From Paenibacillus tyrphae (GTDB lineage Bacteria; Bacillota; Bacilli; Paenibacillales; NBRC-103111), in assembly GCF_027925525.1 (NCBI RefSeq), contig NZ_BSDJ01000044.1:1-56977 (forward strand): a DNA stretch of 56,977 nt, written 5' to 3'. A program made the position numbers and the translations under genes. The notes beneath the pieces were generated by a model. That model did not search any database, was not told the DNA's origin, and worked only from the letters and a program-made list of their open reading frames with translations. Below are positions 34,819 through 43,605 of this stretch, piece after piece (positions within the stretch are counted from its first letter, which is position 1; each line of letters opens with the position of its first letter).

Positions 34819-34950
34819 ATGTAGAGAAACGGCCGTCTCTGACGCAGGCATTGCGCGGGGGCGGCTTTGTTATGAGCTGCCGTGAGGGAAGAGGGGAGAC
34901 GTATCCCGCAGCCGAGGCGACAGGGGGAATGTGGCAGATTTGAACATGGT

Positions 34951-35150
34951 ATCCAGTGCGGACAGGCGCGGACCAGACATGGACTCATCTGGTGCGGACA
35001 GGCCCAGACCTGGACATGACATCTAGCTCGAACCAGGTGTGAACTCGGACGCAGCATCCGGCGCGGATCAGGCACGAACCCGGACATGAGATCCGGTGCC
35101 GACATGCGTGAACTCGGACGAGGCTCCGATCAGACTCGGAACAGATAAGC
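34951..35150. repeat. Degenerate tandem repeat, 34-36 bp unit, five to six copies
   Basis: Copies begin at 34951, 34987, 35021, 35056 and 35091, with a partial one at 35125. The unit is approximately ATCCGGTGCGGACAGG followed by CRCGAACYCGGACATGA. Copies differ at several positions each. There is no long open frame and no spacer, so this is not a CRISPR array. The region 34819-34950 before it holds nothing I can name. Confidence 0.7.
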
Positions 35151-35175
35151 CGTGACCGGACCAAGCTTGAAAAAT

Positions 35176-35357
35176 AAAGGAACTACGATGAGCTAAGCTT
35201 AATGTTGGTGCAATTTTCGAAGTATAGAGGAACTGAGATCATTTAAGTGTGTCGAAAAATGTTCGTACCTACCCAAATGGGAGCTTTAGAGCACTAGGGA
35301 TGCGCTATTCCTGTACAGACTGGTAAATTCTTGGCGATAGGGCATTACAGTTCCTCT
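35176..35357. repeat. Repeated AGGAACT words, two direct and one inverted
   Basis: AAAGGAACTACGAT (35176-35189) and AGAGGAACTGAGAT (35226-35239) are direct copies about 50 bp apart; AGAGGAACTGTAAT occurs inverted at 35344-35357. Between them lies the small palindrome CTGTACAG. The area is AT-rich compared with its neighbours and non-coding; it may be a dispersed intergenic repeat or a small RNA gene. Confidence 0.45.
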
Positions 35358-35412
35358 AATTTCTGATTCGGCTCATGGAAGGGCTCCGACGGGCCCCGCA
35401 ATGGCTCGGCAT

Positions 35413-35455
35413 AAAAAAAGCTCCGGCCACCCTTGATAAGGAGGACCGGAGCTTT
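35413..35455 (-). terminator. Terminator of the NlpC/P60 gene
   Basis: AAAGCTCCGG (35417-35426) pairs with CCGGAGCTTT (35446-35455); the minus-strand transcript continues into TTTT and lies 10 nt after the stop codon. Confidence 0.85.
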
Positions 35456-35465
35456 ACATAAACGC

Positions 35466-36299
35466 TTATTTCAACGCGCTTCCGCCGAAGACGAAGCGGT
35501 GTTCCCAGTGCTTGCCCGCAATCGAGTCGATGCGTACGCCGCCCGATGCTTTCGAAAACGTATGCAGTATTTTACCGTCGCCGAGGTAAATGCCCACATG
35601 GGAGATGCGCTGGTTTGACTTATCCGACGGGTAGGCCGACGCTTTCGTTCCTTTATAATCCATGAAGAACATCAGATCGCCCGGCTTCAGATTGTGCCAG
35701 TCCGTTGTCGTGCCGCCGAGAGACTTGACGTAAGAGGCTTGTCCGCGCGAGTCGCTGGGCAGCGTGATGCCTGCGCCTTCCTTGAACGCCTGGCGGGTGA
35801 AGTCGGAGCAATCGAACGTACTGGTGTTCGAACGGCTTGAGCCGAATTCGTAGGGAGTGCCCATATATTTTTTGCCTGCGGCAATAACCTTGTTAACGAG
35901 CTCACTGTTATTGCCCGTACTCGGCTTGGATGTACTGCCGCTATTGGACGAGCCTCCGGTATTGGACGTGCTGCCGCCATTAGACGTGCCGCCTCCGTTG
36001 GACGAGCTTCCGCCGGAACCGTCGGTGCGGACGTATTTGCTGCTTGTGGAGATGTAGCCGACTCTGCCTTGATCGTCGCGAACTTTATACCAATAATTAT
36101 TAACCTTATCGAGAATGTCTACTTTTTCACCTGTTTTTAGAAGGCCGTAGGTGGCTGAACCCGTATTCGGCGCCTTGCGGAAATTCACGCCGCTGACAAT
36201 AGTGGCATTCGACGCGGCAAGGGCTTGTTCGGCTGTCAAAGCTCCAACGCTGAACGTGACGGTAGTGGCGAGTAACAGTGCGGTAAGTTGCTTTTTCAA
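35466..36299 (-). CDS. Secreted NlpC/P60 endopeptidase with SH3 domain
   Basis: A 277-residue cell-wall hydrolase, cutting gamma-D-glutamyl bonds in peptidoglycan stem peptides in characterised relatives. A signal peptide (1-28) is followed by a bacterial SH3 domain (about 30-92; VNFRKAPNTGSATYGLLKTGEKV), a Gly/Ser/Asn-rich linker, and the NlpC/P60 domain (about 133-275). Catalytic Cys164 is in FDCSDF and His234 is in RISHVGIYLGDG; the third polar residue is probably His in KILHTF or KHWEH. It lies alone, convergent with the sugar-importer locus. Confidence 0.93.
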   Translation of the reverse strand: MKKQLTALLLATTVTFSVGALTAEQALAASNATIVSGVNFRKAPNTGSATYGLLKTGEKVDILDKVNNYWYKVRDDQGRVGYISTSSKYVRTDGSGGSSSNGGGTSNGGSTSNTGGSSNSGSTSKPSTGNNSELVNKVIAAGKKYMGTPYEFGSSRSNTSTFDCSDFTRQAFKEGAGITLPSDSRGQASYVKSLGGTTTDWHNLKPGDLMFFMDYKGTKASAYPSDKSNQRISHVGIYLGDGKILHTFSKASGGVRIDSIAGKHWEHRFVFGGSALK

Positions 36300-36391
36300 G
36301 TGGAAATCCCTCCTGCAGTTCTAGTTGTTTTATGTACAAGCCTGGGAATCCATGGACGGAAATCGCCCGGTTCCACAAGCTGGGACACCAT

Positions 36392-36420
36392 TTGACAACG
36401 TCCGGCCGCCGCCCCACAAT
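36392..36420 (+). promoter_or_regulatory. Promoter of the membrane thioredoxin-like gene
   Basis: TTGACA (36392-36397), 17-bp spacer and CACAAT (36415-36420), about 38 nt before the ATG. Confidence 0.6.
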
Positions 36421-36458
36421 GAAAGCAGGACATTTGACGAGAGAACGGTGAGCAAACA

Positions 36459-37505
36459 ATGGAAACGTGGACATGGGGGCCATTCATCCTGCAAAAAAGC
36501 ATGCTGGTCGTCATTGCGGCAGTTGCGGCGGGTTACGTCATTTCGAGGCTGCGGTTAAAAGGTTCTTCCATCGGAGGAACGTTCGGCGCGATCGTATCGA
36601 ACGCGCTTCTTATATGGGTGGTCAGCTGGAAGCTGAGTATCCTTGTCTTCGATCCGGGGAGCGTGCTGGCAAGCCCGATGTCGCTGCTCTATTTCAGCGG
36701 CGGCGACAAAGGCGTCTGGCTGGCGACGCTGCTGTCCGGCGTCTATGTATGGTGGAGCGCCAAAAAGGCCAAATTGAATGCAGCCGTTTATATGGATTCG
36801 GTGCTTGTCTCGGTTATGGGGGGGTACGCCGTCTACGCGGCGCTGATTTTTTTTACGGAAGAGGAGAGCCGCATCACTTGGGGACTCAAAGCATTGCTCG
36901 CGGCGGGCCTAACGGTCTTCTGGTTCGTGTCCAAAACGAAGAGGGAGTGGCAGCCGCTCCTCCAGCGGACGGTCGTCTTCGTCGTCGGGTATGCGCTGAT
37001 CGCGTCGCTGGCCGCCAATGTGTGGGACAAGCCTTCGACAGGTACGGTTGAAGCGGGGGCGAACATCGGTCTCAAAATCGGTCAGCAGGCGCCGGACTTC
37101 GAGCTGCCATTGCTTGACGGCCAAACGGTCAAACTGTCCGATTACCGGGGGCGGACGGTCGTGCTTAATTTCTGGGCGACGTGGTGTCCGCCGTGCCAGG
37201 CGGAAATGCCGCATATGCAGCAGGTGCATACGGAGCAGGAAAGCAATGGCGTGACGATTCTCGGCGTTAATGCTACATCGACGGAGGTCAGCGAGCCGGT
37301 CGTGCGCGCATGGGTCAAGGAATGGGCCCTTACGTTCCCGATCGTGCTGGACCGTCAAGGCGAAGTCGGCAAGGCATACCGCGTGAACGCTTATCCGGCC
37401 ACGTTCGTCATCGACGCGCAAGGAACGATCCGGGAGAAGCATCCCGGGCCTATGAATAAGGAGATGCTGGAGCAAGCCATCGGGAAAGCGAAGAGGGGCG
37501 GGTGA
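36459..37505 (+). CDS. Membrane-anchored thioredoxin-like thiol-disulfide oxidoreductase (ResA/TlpA type) with extra N-terminal membrane domain
   Basis: A 348-residue protein in two parts. Residues 1-200 contain about five or six membrane helices; from about residue 205, a TlpA/ResA-type thioredoxin domain faces outward, with APDFELPLLDGQTVKLSDYRG and the active site Trp242-Cys243-Pro-Pro-Cys246. ResA-type proteins reduce apocytochrome c thiols outside the membrane. ResA normally has a single anchor; here the membrane part is a larger module, reminiscent of prolipoprotein-diacylglyceryl-transferase-like/DsbD-like integral segments, without a second redox pair that I could see. Function of that module is unknown to me. 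Its promoter is at 36392-36420. Confidence 0.85.
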   Translation: METWTWGPFILQKSMLVVIAAVAAGYVISRLRLKGSSIGGTFGAIVSNALLIWVVSWKLSILVFDPGSVLASPMSLLYFSGGDKGVWLATLLSGVYVWWSAKKAKLNAAVYMDSVLVSVMGGYAVYAALIFFTEEESRITWGLKALLAAGLTVFWFVSKTKREWQPLLQRTVVFVVGYALIASLAANVWDKPSTGTVEAGANIGLKIGQQAPDFELPLLDGQTVKLSDYRGRTVVLNFWATWCPPCQAEMPHMQQVHTEQESNGVTILGVNATSTEVSEPVVRAWVKEWALTFPIVLDRQGEVGKAYRVNAYPATFVIDAQGTIREKHPGPMNKEMLEQAIGKAKRGG

Positions 37506-37636
37506 AAAAAGAATTTAATAGGGGATTATAGAGTTTTTCATTTGCGCGAAAAATAAATGTCGTGATAACATGTGATTATTGCAGGTCATATTACTAGGTT
37601 CGATACATCATTTTATATAAAAGGAAGGATAACAGC

Positions 37637-39040
37637 ATGGCACAGACGAGTATTATCTTGCGTGTGGAATTAGACCACGAGAAGGTCACGTTCGGGGATG
37701 TAGCCGCCGCAATCAGCAAATCCGGAGGAGACATCACTTCGATCGACGTGATTCGGCCGGGTAAGGATTCCTCAATCCGGGACATCACTGTGGATGTTGC
37801 GGAATCCGTGGAATCGCAAGTGGTGGAAGCGCTAAAGCAGCACGAAGGCATCAAGCTGATCAACGTCTCCGACCGCACGTTCCTTGTGCATTTGGGCGGT
37901 AAAGTATCCGTTCAACCGAACCTTCCGATCAAAAACCGTGACGACTTGTCCCGGGTTTACACGCCGGGAGTTGCACGGGTATGTACGGCAATTCATGAAA
38001 ATCCGAGGAAAGCGTATTCGCTGACGATCAAACGGAATACCGTAGCGGTCATCACCGACGGGACCGCCGTGCTCGGTCTGGGCGATATCGGTCCGCATGC
38101 GGCCGCGCCGGTCATGGAAGGAAAAGCGATGCTGTTCAAGCAGCTCGCTGGCGTCGACGCTTTCCCGATCTGTCTCGATACGAAGGACACGGAAGAAATT
38201 ATCCGCACGATCAAGGCGATCAGCCCGATCTTCGGCGGCATTAACCTGGAAGACATCAGCTCGCCGCGCTGCTTCGAGATCGAGAGCCGGCTTAACGAAG
38301 AGCTCGACATCCCGGTATTCCATGACGATCAGCACGGCACGGCCGTCGTCGTTATCGCGGGACTGCTCAACGCGCTGAAGGTCGTCGGCAAGCGGATCGA
38401 GAACGTGCGCGTCGTCGTGAACGGCATCGGCGCCGCAGGCGTATCCATCTGCAAAATGCTGCTGGCCGCAGGCGTTACGAAGCTGGTGCCGGTCGACCGC
38501 GAGGGCGCGATTGTCCGCGGCGGCACCTACGAGTATCCGATGTGGCAGTGGCTGGCCGACCAGCCGCAGGTGGAAGCCGAGCCGGGCACATTGAAAGAAG
38601 TGATCCGCGGCGCGGACGTCTTCATCGGCGTATCCCGCGGCGGCCTCTTGAACGGACAAGACGTCCAAACCATGGCGCCGGACAGCATCGTCTTCGCGAT
38701 GGCGAATCCGACGCCGGAGATCGCTCCGGAAGAAGCGCTGCCGCATGTGCGCGTATTTGCTACAGGTCGGAGCGACTATCCGAACCAGATCAACAACGTC
38801 CTGGTATTTCCGGGCATTTTCCGCGGGGCGCTCGATTGCCGGGCCCGCAACATCAACGAGCCGATGAAGCTTGCCGCGGCACGCGCCATCGCTTCCGTCG
38901 TCACGGATGCGGAGCTGAACGAGCAGTACATTATCCCGAGTATTTTCAACGAGCATGTCGTGAAGAAAGTTCGCCACGCGATTATCGAAGCGGCGATCTT
39001 GACCGGCACCGCCCGCCGGATTCCGCCGGATTTCCGGTAA
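37637..39040 (+). CDS. NAD(P)-dependent malic enzyme with N-terminal ACT domain
   Basis: A 467-residue malic enzyme that oxidatively decarboxylates malate to pyruvate. Residues 1-75 form an ACT domain (a small-ligand regulatory fold; LRVELDHEKVTFGDVAAAI). The malic domain has RVYTPGVARVC and AVITDGTAVLGLGDIGP; the dinucleotide-binding part has the GXGXXG-like GIGAAGVSICKMLL. The length and ACT fusion match Bacillus-type malic enzymes regulated by small effectors; the cofactor cannot be told from the glycine motif alone. AAGGAAGG lies upstream of the ATG. The 131-bp gap before it is AT-rich; I see no sure promoter. Confidence 0.94.
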   Translation: MAQTSIILRVELDHEKVTFGDVAAAISKSGGDITSIDVIRPGKDSSIRDITVDVAESVESQVVEALKQHEGIKLINVSDRTFLVHLGGKVSVQPNLPIKNRDDLSRVYTPGVARVCTAIHENPRKAYSLTIKRNTVAVITDGTAVLGLGDIGPHAAAPVMEGKAMLFKQLAGVDAFPICLDTKDTEEIIRTIKAISPIFGGINLEDISSPRCFEIESRLNEELDIPVFHDDQHGTAVVVIAGLLNALKVVGKRIENVRVVVNGIGAAGVSICKMLLAAGVTKLVPVDREGAIVRGGTYEYPMWQWLADQPQVEAEPGTLKEVIRGADVFIGVSRGGLLNGQDVQTMAPDSIVFAMANPTPEIAPEEALPHVRVFATGRSDYPNQINNVLVFPGIFRGALDCRARNINEPMKLAAARAIASVVTDAELNEQYIIPSIFNEHVVKKVRHAIIEAAILTGTARRIPPDFR

Positions 39041-39090
39041 GAGCGGGTAGACGCGAACGGCAGGATAGCAAGATAGCTGATCATAGCAAA

Positions 39091-39130
39091 AGAAGCGAGT
39101 TCCTCTATGCGGGGACTCGCTTCTTTTTTT
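39091..39130. terminator. Bidirectional terminator after the malic enzyme gene
   Basis: AGAAGCGAGT (39091-39100) pairs perfectly with ACTCGCTTCT (39115-39124), followed by TTTTTT on the plus strand and TTTT on the minus strand, between the convergent malic-enzyme and AraC genes. Confidence 0.9.
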
Positions 39131-39182
39131 ACTGCTCGTTCGCTGCGTTCGCGCCGACTACAGCCTGCTTACGTCTCACAGC

Positions 39183-41429
39183 TTACGCTCCGCACTGCTT
39201 CTTGCGGTATTCTCCCGGCGTCATGCCGGAGTAGCGCTTGAACATGCGGATGAACGAATTGACGTTCTGGTAGCCGAGCCGCAGCGCGATATCCTGGATT
39301 TTCAGCTCGAGATCGAGCAGCAGCTCTTGCGCGTGACGGATGCGCACATGGTGCAGGTAATCGCTGAAATTCATGCCGGTCTTCTCCTTGAAATACGTCG
39401 ATACATATCCCCGGGAAAGATTCAGTTTGTCGGCGATCAGATCGAGCGAGACGTCCTCGCTCAAATGCTCCTCCGTATATCGCTTAACGAACTCGATCAC
39501 CGGGTCTTTATTCTCGCTAGAGGCGGCGATCGCCTCGGCTGCTTGGCCGAGCAGGCGTTCCAGCAGCGACTGCGCCTCCGCGTACGTGAAGCACTGCTCG
39601 ATGTCCGCGAGCAGCTCCCGCTCGGCGGGCATCGCCTGCAGTGGCAGCCCCGCCGCTTCGACGGCCTTCAGCGCTAGCCCTGCGGTCTGCTGCAGAAGCC
39701 GCCGCAGCTCCGGGACTGTCGCTTCACGCCCGCGCAGCGCCTCAAGCTGCTGTAAAGTCCACTGACGCAGCGGCTCGAAGCTGCCGGAGCGCACCTTCGT
39801 CTGCAGCTCCTGCTCCTGCATCGCCGTCAGCCGATACGGCGGACGAACGGCCGATTGGCGGATGATCTGCGTCTCCTCCAGCGGCTGGCGCTCTCCTGCC
39901 AGCATCAGCGCCCGCTCGTAAGCGGCGGCGAACTCCGACGCCGGCAGGGAGGGGCCGCTGACCGCAATCGTAAAATGACACCAATCCTTGTCGTAGTCGA
40001 ACACTTCCTTCAAGCCGGCCAGACAATCGTCTGCGACCGGCTGTCCGTGCTCGCTGAACGCCAGCGTCAAGATTTGATCCTTGTCGATCTGGAACGTCAG
40101 CGCATCCGAATGAGAGCGCTTTACATAAGACTCGATATATTCCCGGATAAAGTAGGTCGCTCGCTCGCGTTCGAGGCTCGTCTCCTCCATAAACCGCGGC
40201 AAGAAACGAAGCTGGAACAAGATCAGCGTAAACGGCTTTTGAATAAACGATGTATCGTTCAAATCCGGATGCTTCGTATGAATCCGCTTCAGCTTGTCGG
40301 TAAATGCGTAGTATCGCAGCAGCGAATTTTTGTCCGACAAGTCGCGGCGCATCCTGCCGATCTGTTCGCCGATCAGCTCGAATTCACGGATACGGAAATC
40401 GGCGGACGCTCCCGGATCGTTGTATTGATGGACCGTGCGGAGCAGACGCTGAACCGGATAGTTCAAGCGCACGCTGAACAGCACCGACGTGACGACACTA
40501 ATCCCGATCGTGACGGCGAGCAGCGAGATCAGAATCAGATTGAGCCGCAGCAGCTCGGACGAGATGCTTTCGATCGGCACCATCGTGACGTACCGGAACC
40601 CGGTGTGCTTTCCTTTTTGCTGGAACAAGTAATGATCTCCCAGCTTCATCTCGCTCGCGTCTTCCGTAAACGTCAGCAGCTTGGCCGCAGCAGCCGCGTC
40701 CGGATCGGAGGCGTAAATCAGCTTCTGCTGCTCGTCCAGAATGAAGAACGGGTTATCCAGCGAGTAATGGAGCGTCCGCGCCATCTTATCGCCATCCAGG
40801 AAGACGAGAAAGAGCACGTCACGGTACAGCGCATTTTTGACCGAGACCGGGATGAGCCGCCCGAGGCTCTGCTCCAGATTCATATATTTCTGCGAAAATA
40901 CGGCTGCCGGATGAATGCGGTAAAAATACGGCTCTGCGAACTGTCCCCTCCAATAATCGGGCGGGTAGGCGGGCGATCGGTAAAACTTACCGAACATGTC
41001 CTCCACGCGGCTTGTCCCTTCTTTTTCCAGTACGAAGTCTCCGTTTTTGAAATAAAACACGATATTCTCATAAAACATGAGCGGATTGGCCATCAGCGCC
41101 TTAATTTCCGCGTGCAGGTTGACCGTCTTCTCAGACCCTGCCGTTTGCGGCAGCTGGCGGAGCACGTTCAGGTTGGCGGTCAGCTCGTTGTTCTGGTTCA
41201 GGCTGAGCAGCATATCGATCGTCAGCTTGAAATGCGTTTCGTAGCTTTCCATCGTGTGCTTCATATTCAAGCTGTTGTATTTGACGATTTCGTCGTGGAT
41301 TTTGCCCTTGAGATAAAGAAACGACCCGAAGTTGAAGGCGGCCAGTAGCAGGATGATAGCAAGAAAACTCACAAGCAGCCGGGCAAACAAGGAATTCGTC
41401 CTCCACTTCTCCGGCCAGGCGATGCGCAT
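39183..41429 (-). CDS. Membrane-bound AraC-family transcriptional regulator
   Basis: A 748-residue one-component regulator. A membrane helix (about 15-37) and a second (about 293-318) enclose a 250-residue extracellular sensor domain; the cytoplasmic part runs to a C-terminal AraC-type double HTH (about 640-745; LDLIADKLNLSRGYVSTYFK and IALRLGYQNVNSFIRMFKRY). There is no kinase or receiver domain. The protein would sense an outside ligand and act on DNA while anchored at the membrane. It is divergent from the second sugar importer, the probable target. Confidence 0.9.
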   Translation of the reverse strand: MRIAWPEKWRTNSLFARLLVSFLAIILLLAAFNFGSFLYLKGKIHDEIVKYNSLNMKHTMESYETHFKLTIDMLLSLNQNNELTANLNVLRQLPQTAGSEKTVNLHAEIKALMANPLMFYENIVFYFKNGDFVLEKEGTSRVEDMFGKFYRSPAYPPDYWRGQFAEPYFYRIHPAAVFSQKYMNLEQSLGRLIPVSVKNALYRDVLFLVFLDGDKMARTLHYSLDNPFFILDEQQKLIYASDPDAAAAAKLLTFTEDASEMKLGDHYLFQQKGKHTGFRYVTMVPIESISSELLRLNLILISLLAVTIGISVVTSVLFSVRLNYPVQRLLRTVHQYNDPGASADFRIREFELIGEQIGRMRRDLSDKNSLLRYYAFTDKLKRIHTKHPDLNDTSFIQKPFTLILFQLRFLPRFMEETSLERERATYFIREYIESYVKRSHSDALTFQIDKDQILTLAFSEHGQPVADDCLAGLKEVFDYDKDWCHFTIAVSGPSLPASEFAAAYERALMLAGERQPLEETQIIRQSAVRPPYRLTAMQEQELQTKVRSGSFEPLRQWTLQQLEALRGREATVPELRRLLQQTAGLALKAVEAAGLPLQAMPAERELLADIEQCFTYAEAQSLLERLLGQAAEAIAASSENKDPVIEFVKRYTEEHLSEDVSLDLIADKLNLSRGYVSTYFKEKTGMNFSDYLHHVRIRHAQELLLDLELKIQDIALRLGYQNVNSFIRMFKRYSGMTPGEYRKKQCGA

Positions 41430-41468
41430 GGATGGCCCTCCTTTTTCGTGCTGCGGAACTATGTCTCA

Positions 41469-41498
41469 ATTATAAAGGCTCGGTTGATCCGATCCCAA
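41469..41498 (-). promoter_or_regulatory. Promoter of the membrane-bound AraC regulator
   Basis: On the minus strand TTGGGA (41498-41493), 18-bp spacer, TATAAT (41474-41469), about 40 bp before the ATG. In the rest of the 260-bp divergent intergenic region I see no clear promoter for the importer. Confidence 0.5.
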
Positions 41499-41688
41499 TA
41501 CTCATTTTTTCAGGTTCGTATGCATCCTGTCACATTTCCGAACAAAAGTCGATCCCCCGGCAATCTGGAGGATTTCGCAGCGGCCTGCCGCTTTGCTATG
41601 CTAACGCTGACACCGGAGCTCGGGCAGGGCAAGCCGGCAAACTACCGAGACAGAGGGGATGAGTATGGGAATGGAGGAGACGGCGGGA

Positions 41689-42642
41689 ATGAAGCTGACG
41701 GTCCGGCAGCCGGCGACGAATGCGAATAAAAGGTTAAGCAGCCGCGCGATCCGGACGTGGCACCGGACCAAATATTTATGGCTGCTGTTTTTACCGTGCT
41801 TGATTTATTTTCTGGTGTTCCGCTACGCTCCGATGTTCGGTTTAATCATCACGTTTCAAAATTATAACGTGTTCAAAGGCATTTGGGCGAGCGAATGGGT
41901 CGGCTTCAAATACTACGAGATGTTTTTGAGCAACCCCGATTTTTTCAAACTGCTGCGCAATACGTTTTTGCTCGGGCTGTATAAGCTGGTATTCGGATTT
42001 CCGGCGCCGATCGTTCTCGCCCTCATGCTGCACGAGCTGAAAAATGCCGTATTCAAACGGTTCGTACAGACCGTCAGCTATTTGCCGCATTTCATCTCGA
42101 ACGTCATCGTAGCTAGCATGGTCATTATGTTTCTGTCGCCGACAGGCGGCGTGATCAATCACTGGATTCGCGCGCTCGGCTTCGAGCCGGTCAACTTCAT
42201 GATGGAGCCCGGCATGTTCCGCTCGATCTACGTGCTGTCGGAAATTTGGCAGCATATCGGGTGGGAGACGATCATCTATCTCGCCGCGTTGACTTCCGTG
42301 GACCCGGGGCTGTATGAGGCTGCCGGCATCGACGGAGCGGGACGCTGGAGCAAAATGTGGCACGTCACGCTGCCCGGCATCGCACCGGCGATTGTAATCG
42401 TATTCATTCTGAACGTAGGGAAAGTGCTGGAGATCGGCTTTGAGAAAGTGTTCCTTATGTATAATCCCGCGGTATACGAGACGGCGGACATTATCGGCAC
42501 TTATGTATACCGGGTCGGGCTCGTTCAAGGCAACTTCAGCTATGCTTCGGCCATCGACCTGTTCATGGGGGTCATCAGCTTGATCTTCATCTGCTCGGCG
42601 AATTACATCAGCCGCAAAATCAGCGAGCACAGCTTATGGTAG
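41689..42642 (+). CDS. Carbohydrate ABC importer permease (LplB-like) of the second locus
   Basis: A CUT1 permease of about 317 residues with six membrane helices and the EAA loop LYEAAGIDGAGRWSKMWHVT. Importers of this type use a shared ATPase encoded elsewhere. The start is uncertain: ATG 41659, 41665, 41671 and 41689 are all in frame. I prefer 41689, because GGAGGAG (41673-41679) stands nine nucleotides upstream; 41665 has only GAGGGG. It opens the operon facing away from the AraC gene. Confidence 0.9.
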   Translation: MKLTVRQPATNANKRLSSRAIRTWHRTKYLWLLFLPCLIYFLVFRYAPMFGLIITFQNYNVFKGIWASEWVGFKYYEMFLSNPDFFKLLRNTFLLGLYKLVFGFPAPIVLALMLHELKNAVFKRFVQTVSYLPHFISNVIVASMVIMFLSPTGGVINHWIRALGFEPVNFMMEPGMFRSIYVLSEIWQHIGWETIIYLAALTSVDPGLYEAAGIDGAGRWSKMWHVTLPGIAPAIVIVFILNVGKVLEIGFEKVFLMYNPAVYETADIIGTYVYRVGLVQGNFSYASAIDLFMGVISLIFICSANYISRKISEHSLW

Positions 42643-42653
42643 GAGGGGGAAGC

Positions 42654-43517
42654 ATGCGCAGGTGGGGCTGGTTCGACGCGGTCAATATCGTTCTGCTGCT
42701 CGGGGTGGCGGCGGCCACGCTGTATCCGTTCGTATACATGGCGGCCGTATCGCTGAGCAAGGACATTTACGTGATGAAAAACGAAGTGTTCCTTTGGCCC
42801 AAAGGGCTCAATCTCAACATGTACGAGGTCGTCTTCCGCGACAAGCAGATTTGGAGCGCGTACAGAAATACGATTTTGTACGTAACCTTGGGAACGGCCG
42901 TATCGCTCGTCGTCACGTCCATGGGCGCTTATGCGCTGTCCCGCAAGGATATGGTGTTCCAACGGGGCTTTACGCTCATGATCGTGTTCACGATGTTTTT
43001 CAGTGGCGGGATGATTCCGACGTTTCTTGTCGTCCGCGAGCTCGGGCTCGTCGATACGATCTGGGCGATGGTGCTGCCGGGGGCGGTCAACACGTGGAAC
43101 CTGATCATCATGCGGACGTTTTTCAGCGGTATGCCGAAGGAGCTTGAGGAGTCGGGCCGGATGGACGGTCTGACCGATATTGGCGTCTTCGTGCGGATCG
43201 TGCTGCCGCTGTCCAAAGCGGTGTTCGCGACCATCGGCTTGTTCTACGCGGTGGCGCTGTGGAACAACTTTTACTTGCCGCTGCTGTACCTGCGCCAGCC
43301 CGACTTGTTCCCGCTGCAGGTGCTGCTGCGCAATCTGATCCTCGCAGGGGCGGTCAATTCCGGCGAAGTCACCAGCATTGGAGGTGATAACCTGATCGTC
43401 GAGGATTCGCTTAAATTCGCCACTATTATGGTATCGACCGTGCCGATTCTGCTCATCTATCCGTTCATCCAGAAGTATTTCGTCAAGGGCGTCATGATCG
43501 GGGCGGTAAAAGGGTAA
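42654..43517 (+). CDS. Carbohydrate ABC importer permease (YtcP-like) of the second locus
   Basis: A 287-residue CUT1 permease with six membrane helices and an EAA loop ELEESGRMDGLTDIGVFVRI. ATG 42654 is preceded by AGGAGG seven nucleotides away; the in-frame ATG at 42636 lies before that site and overlaps the previous gene. It partners the LplB-like permease ending 11 nt upstream. Confidence 0.92.
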   Translation: MRRWGWFDAVNIVLLLGVAAATLYPFVYMAAVSLSKDIYVMKNEVFLWPKGLNLNMYEVVFRDKQIWSAYRNTILYVTLGTAVSLVVTSMGAYALSRKDMVFQRGFTLMIVFTMFFSGGMIPTFLVVRELGLVDTIWAMVLPGAVNTWNLIIMRTFFSGMPKELEESGRMDGLTDIGVFVRIVLPLSKAVFATIGLFYAVALWNNFYLPLLYLRQPDLFPLQVLLRNLILAGAVNSGEVTSIGGDNLIVEDSLKFATIMVSTVPILLIYPFIQKYFVKGVMIGAVKG

Positions 43518-43605
43518 CGGCCATCGTGCGGCGAATGGTTAGGCCAAGAAAGCCCAAATAGCACGGCAAGACATTATACGCACACAAAGGGGAGGAAGCT
43601 TTTCC

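Noticed and set aside
34951..35150. Tandem 35-bp repeats as a CRISPR array
   Set aside because: Units are contiguous with no unique spacers, copies are diverged, and no cas genes occur nearby.
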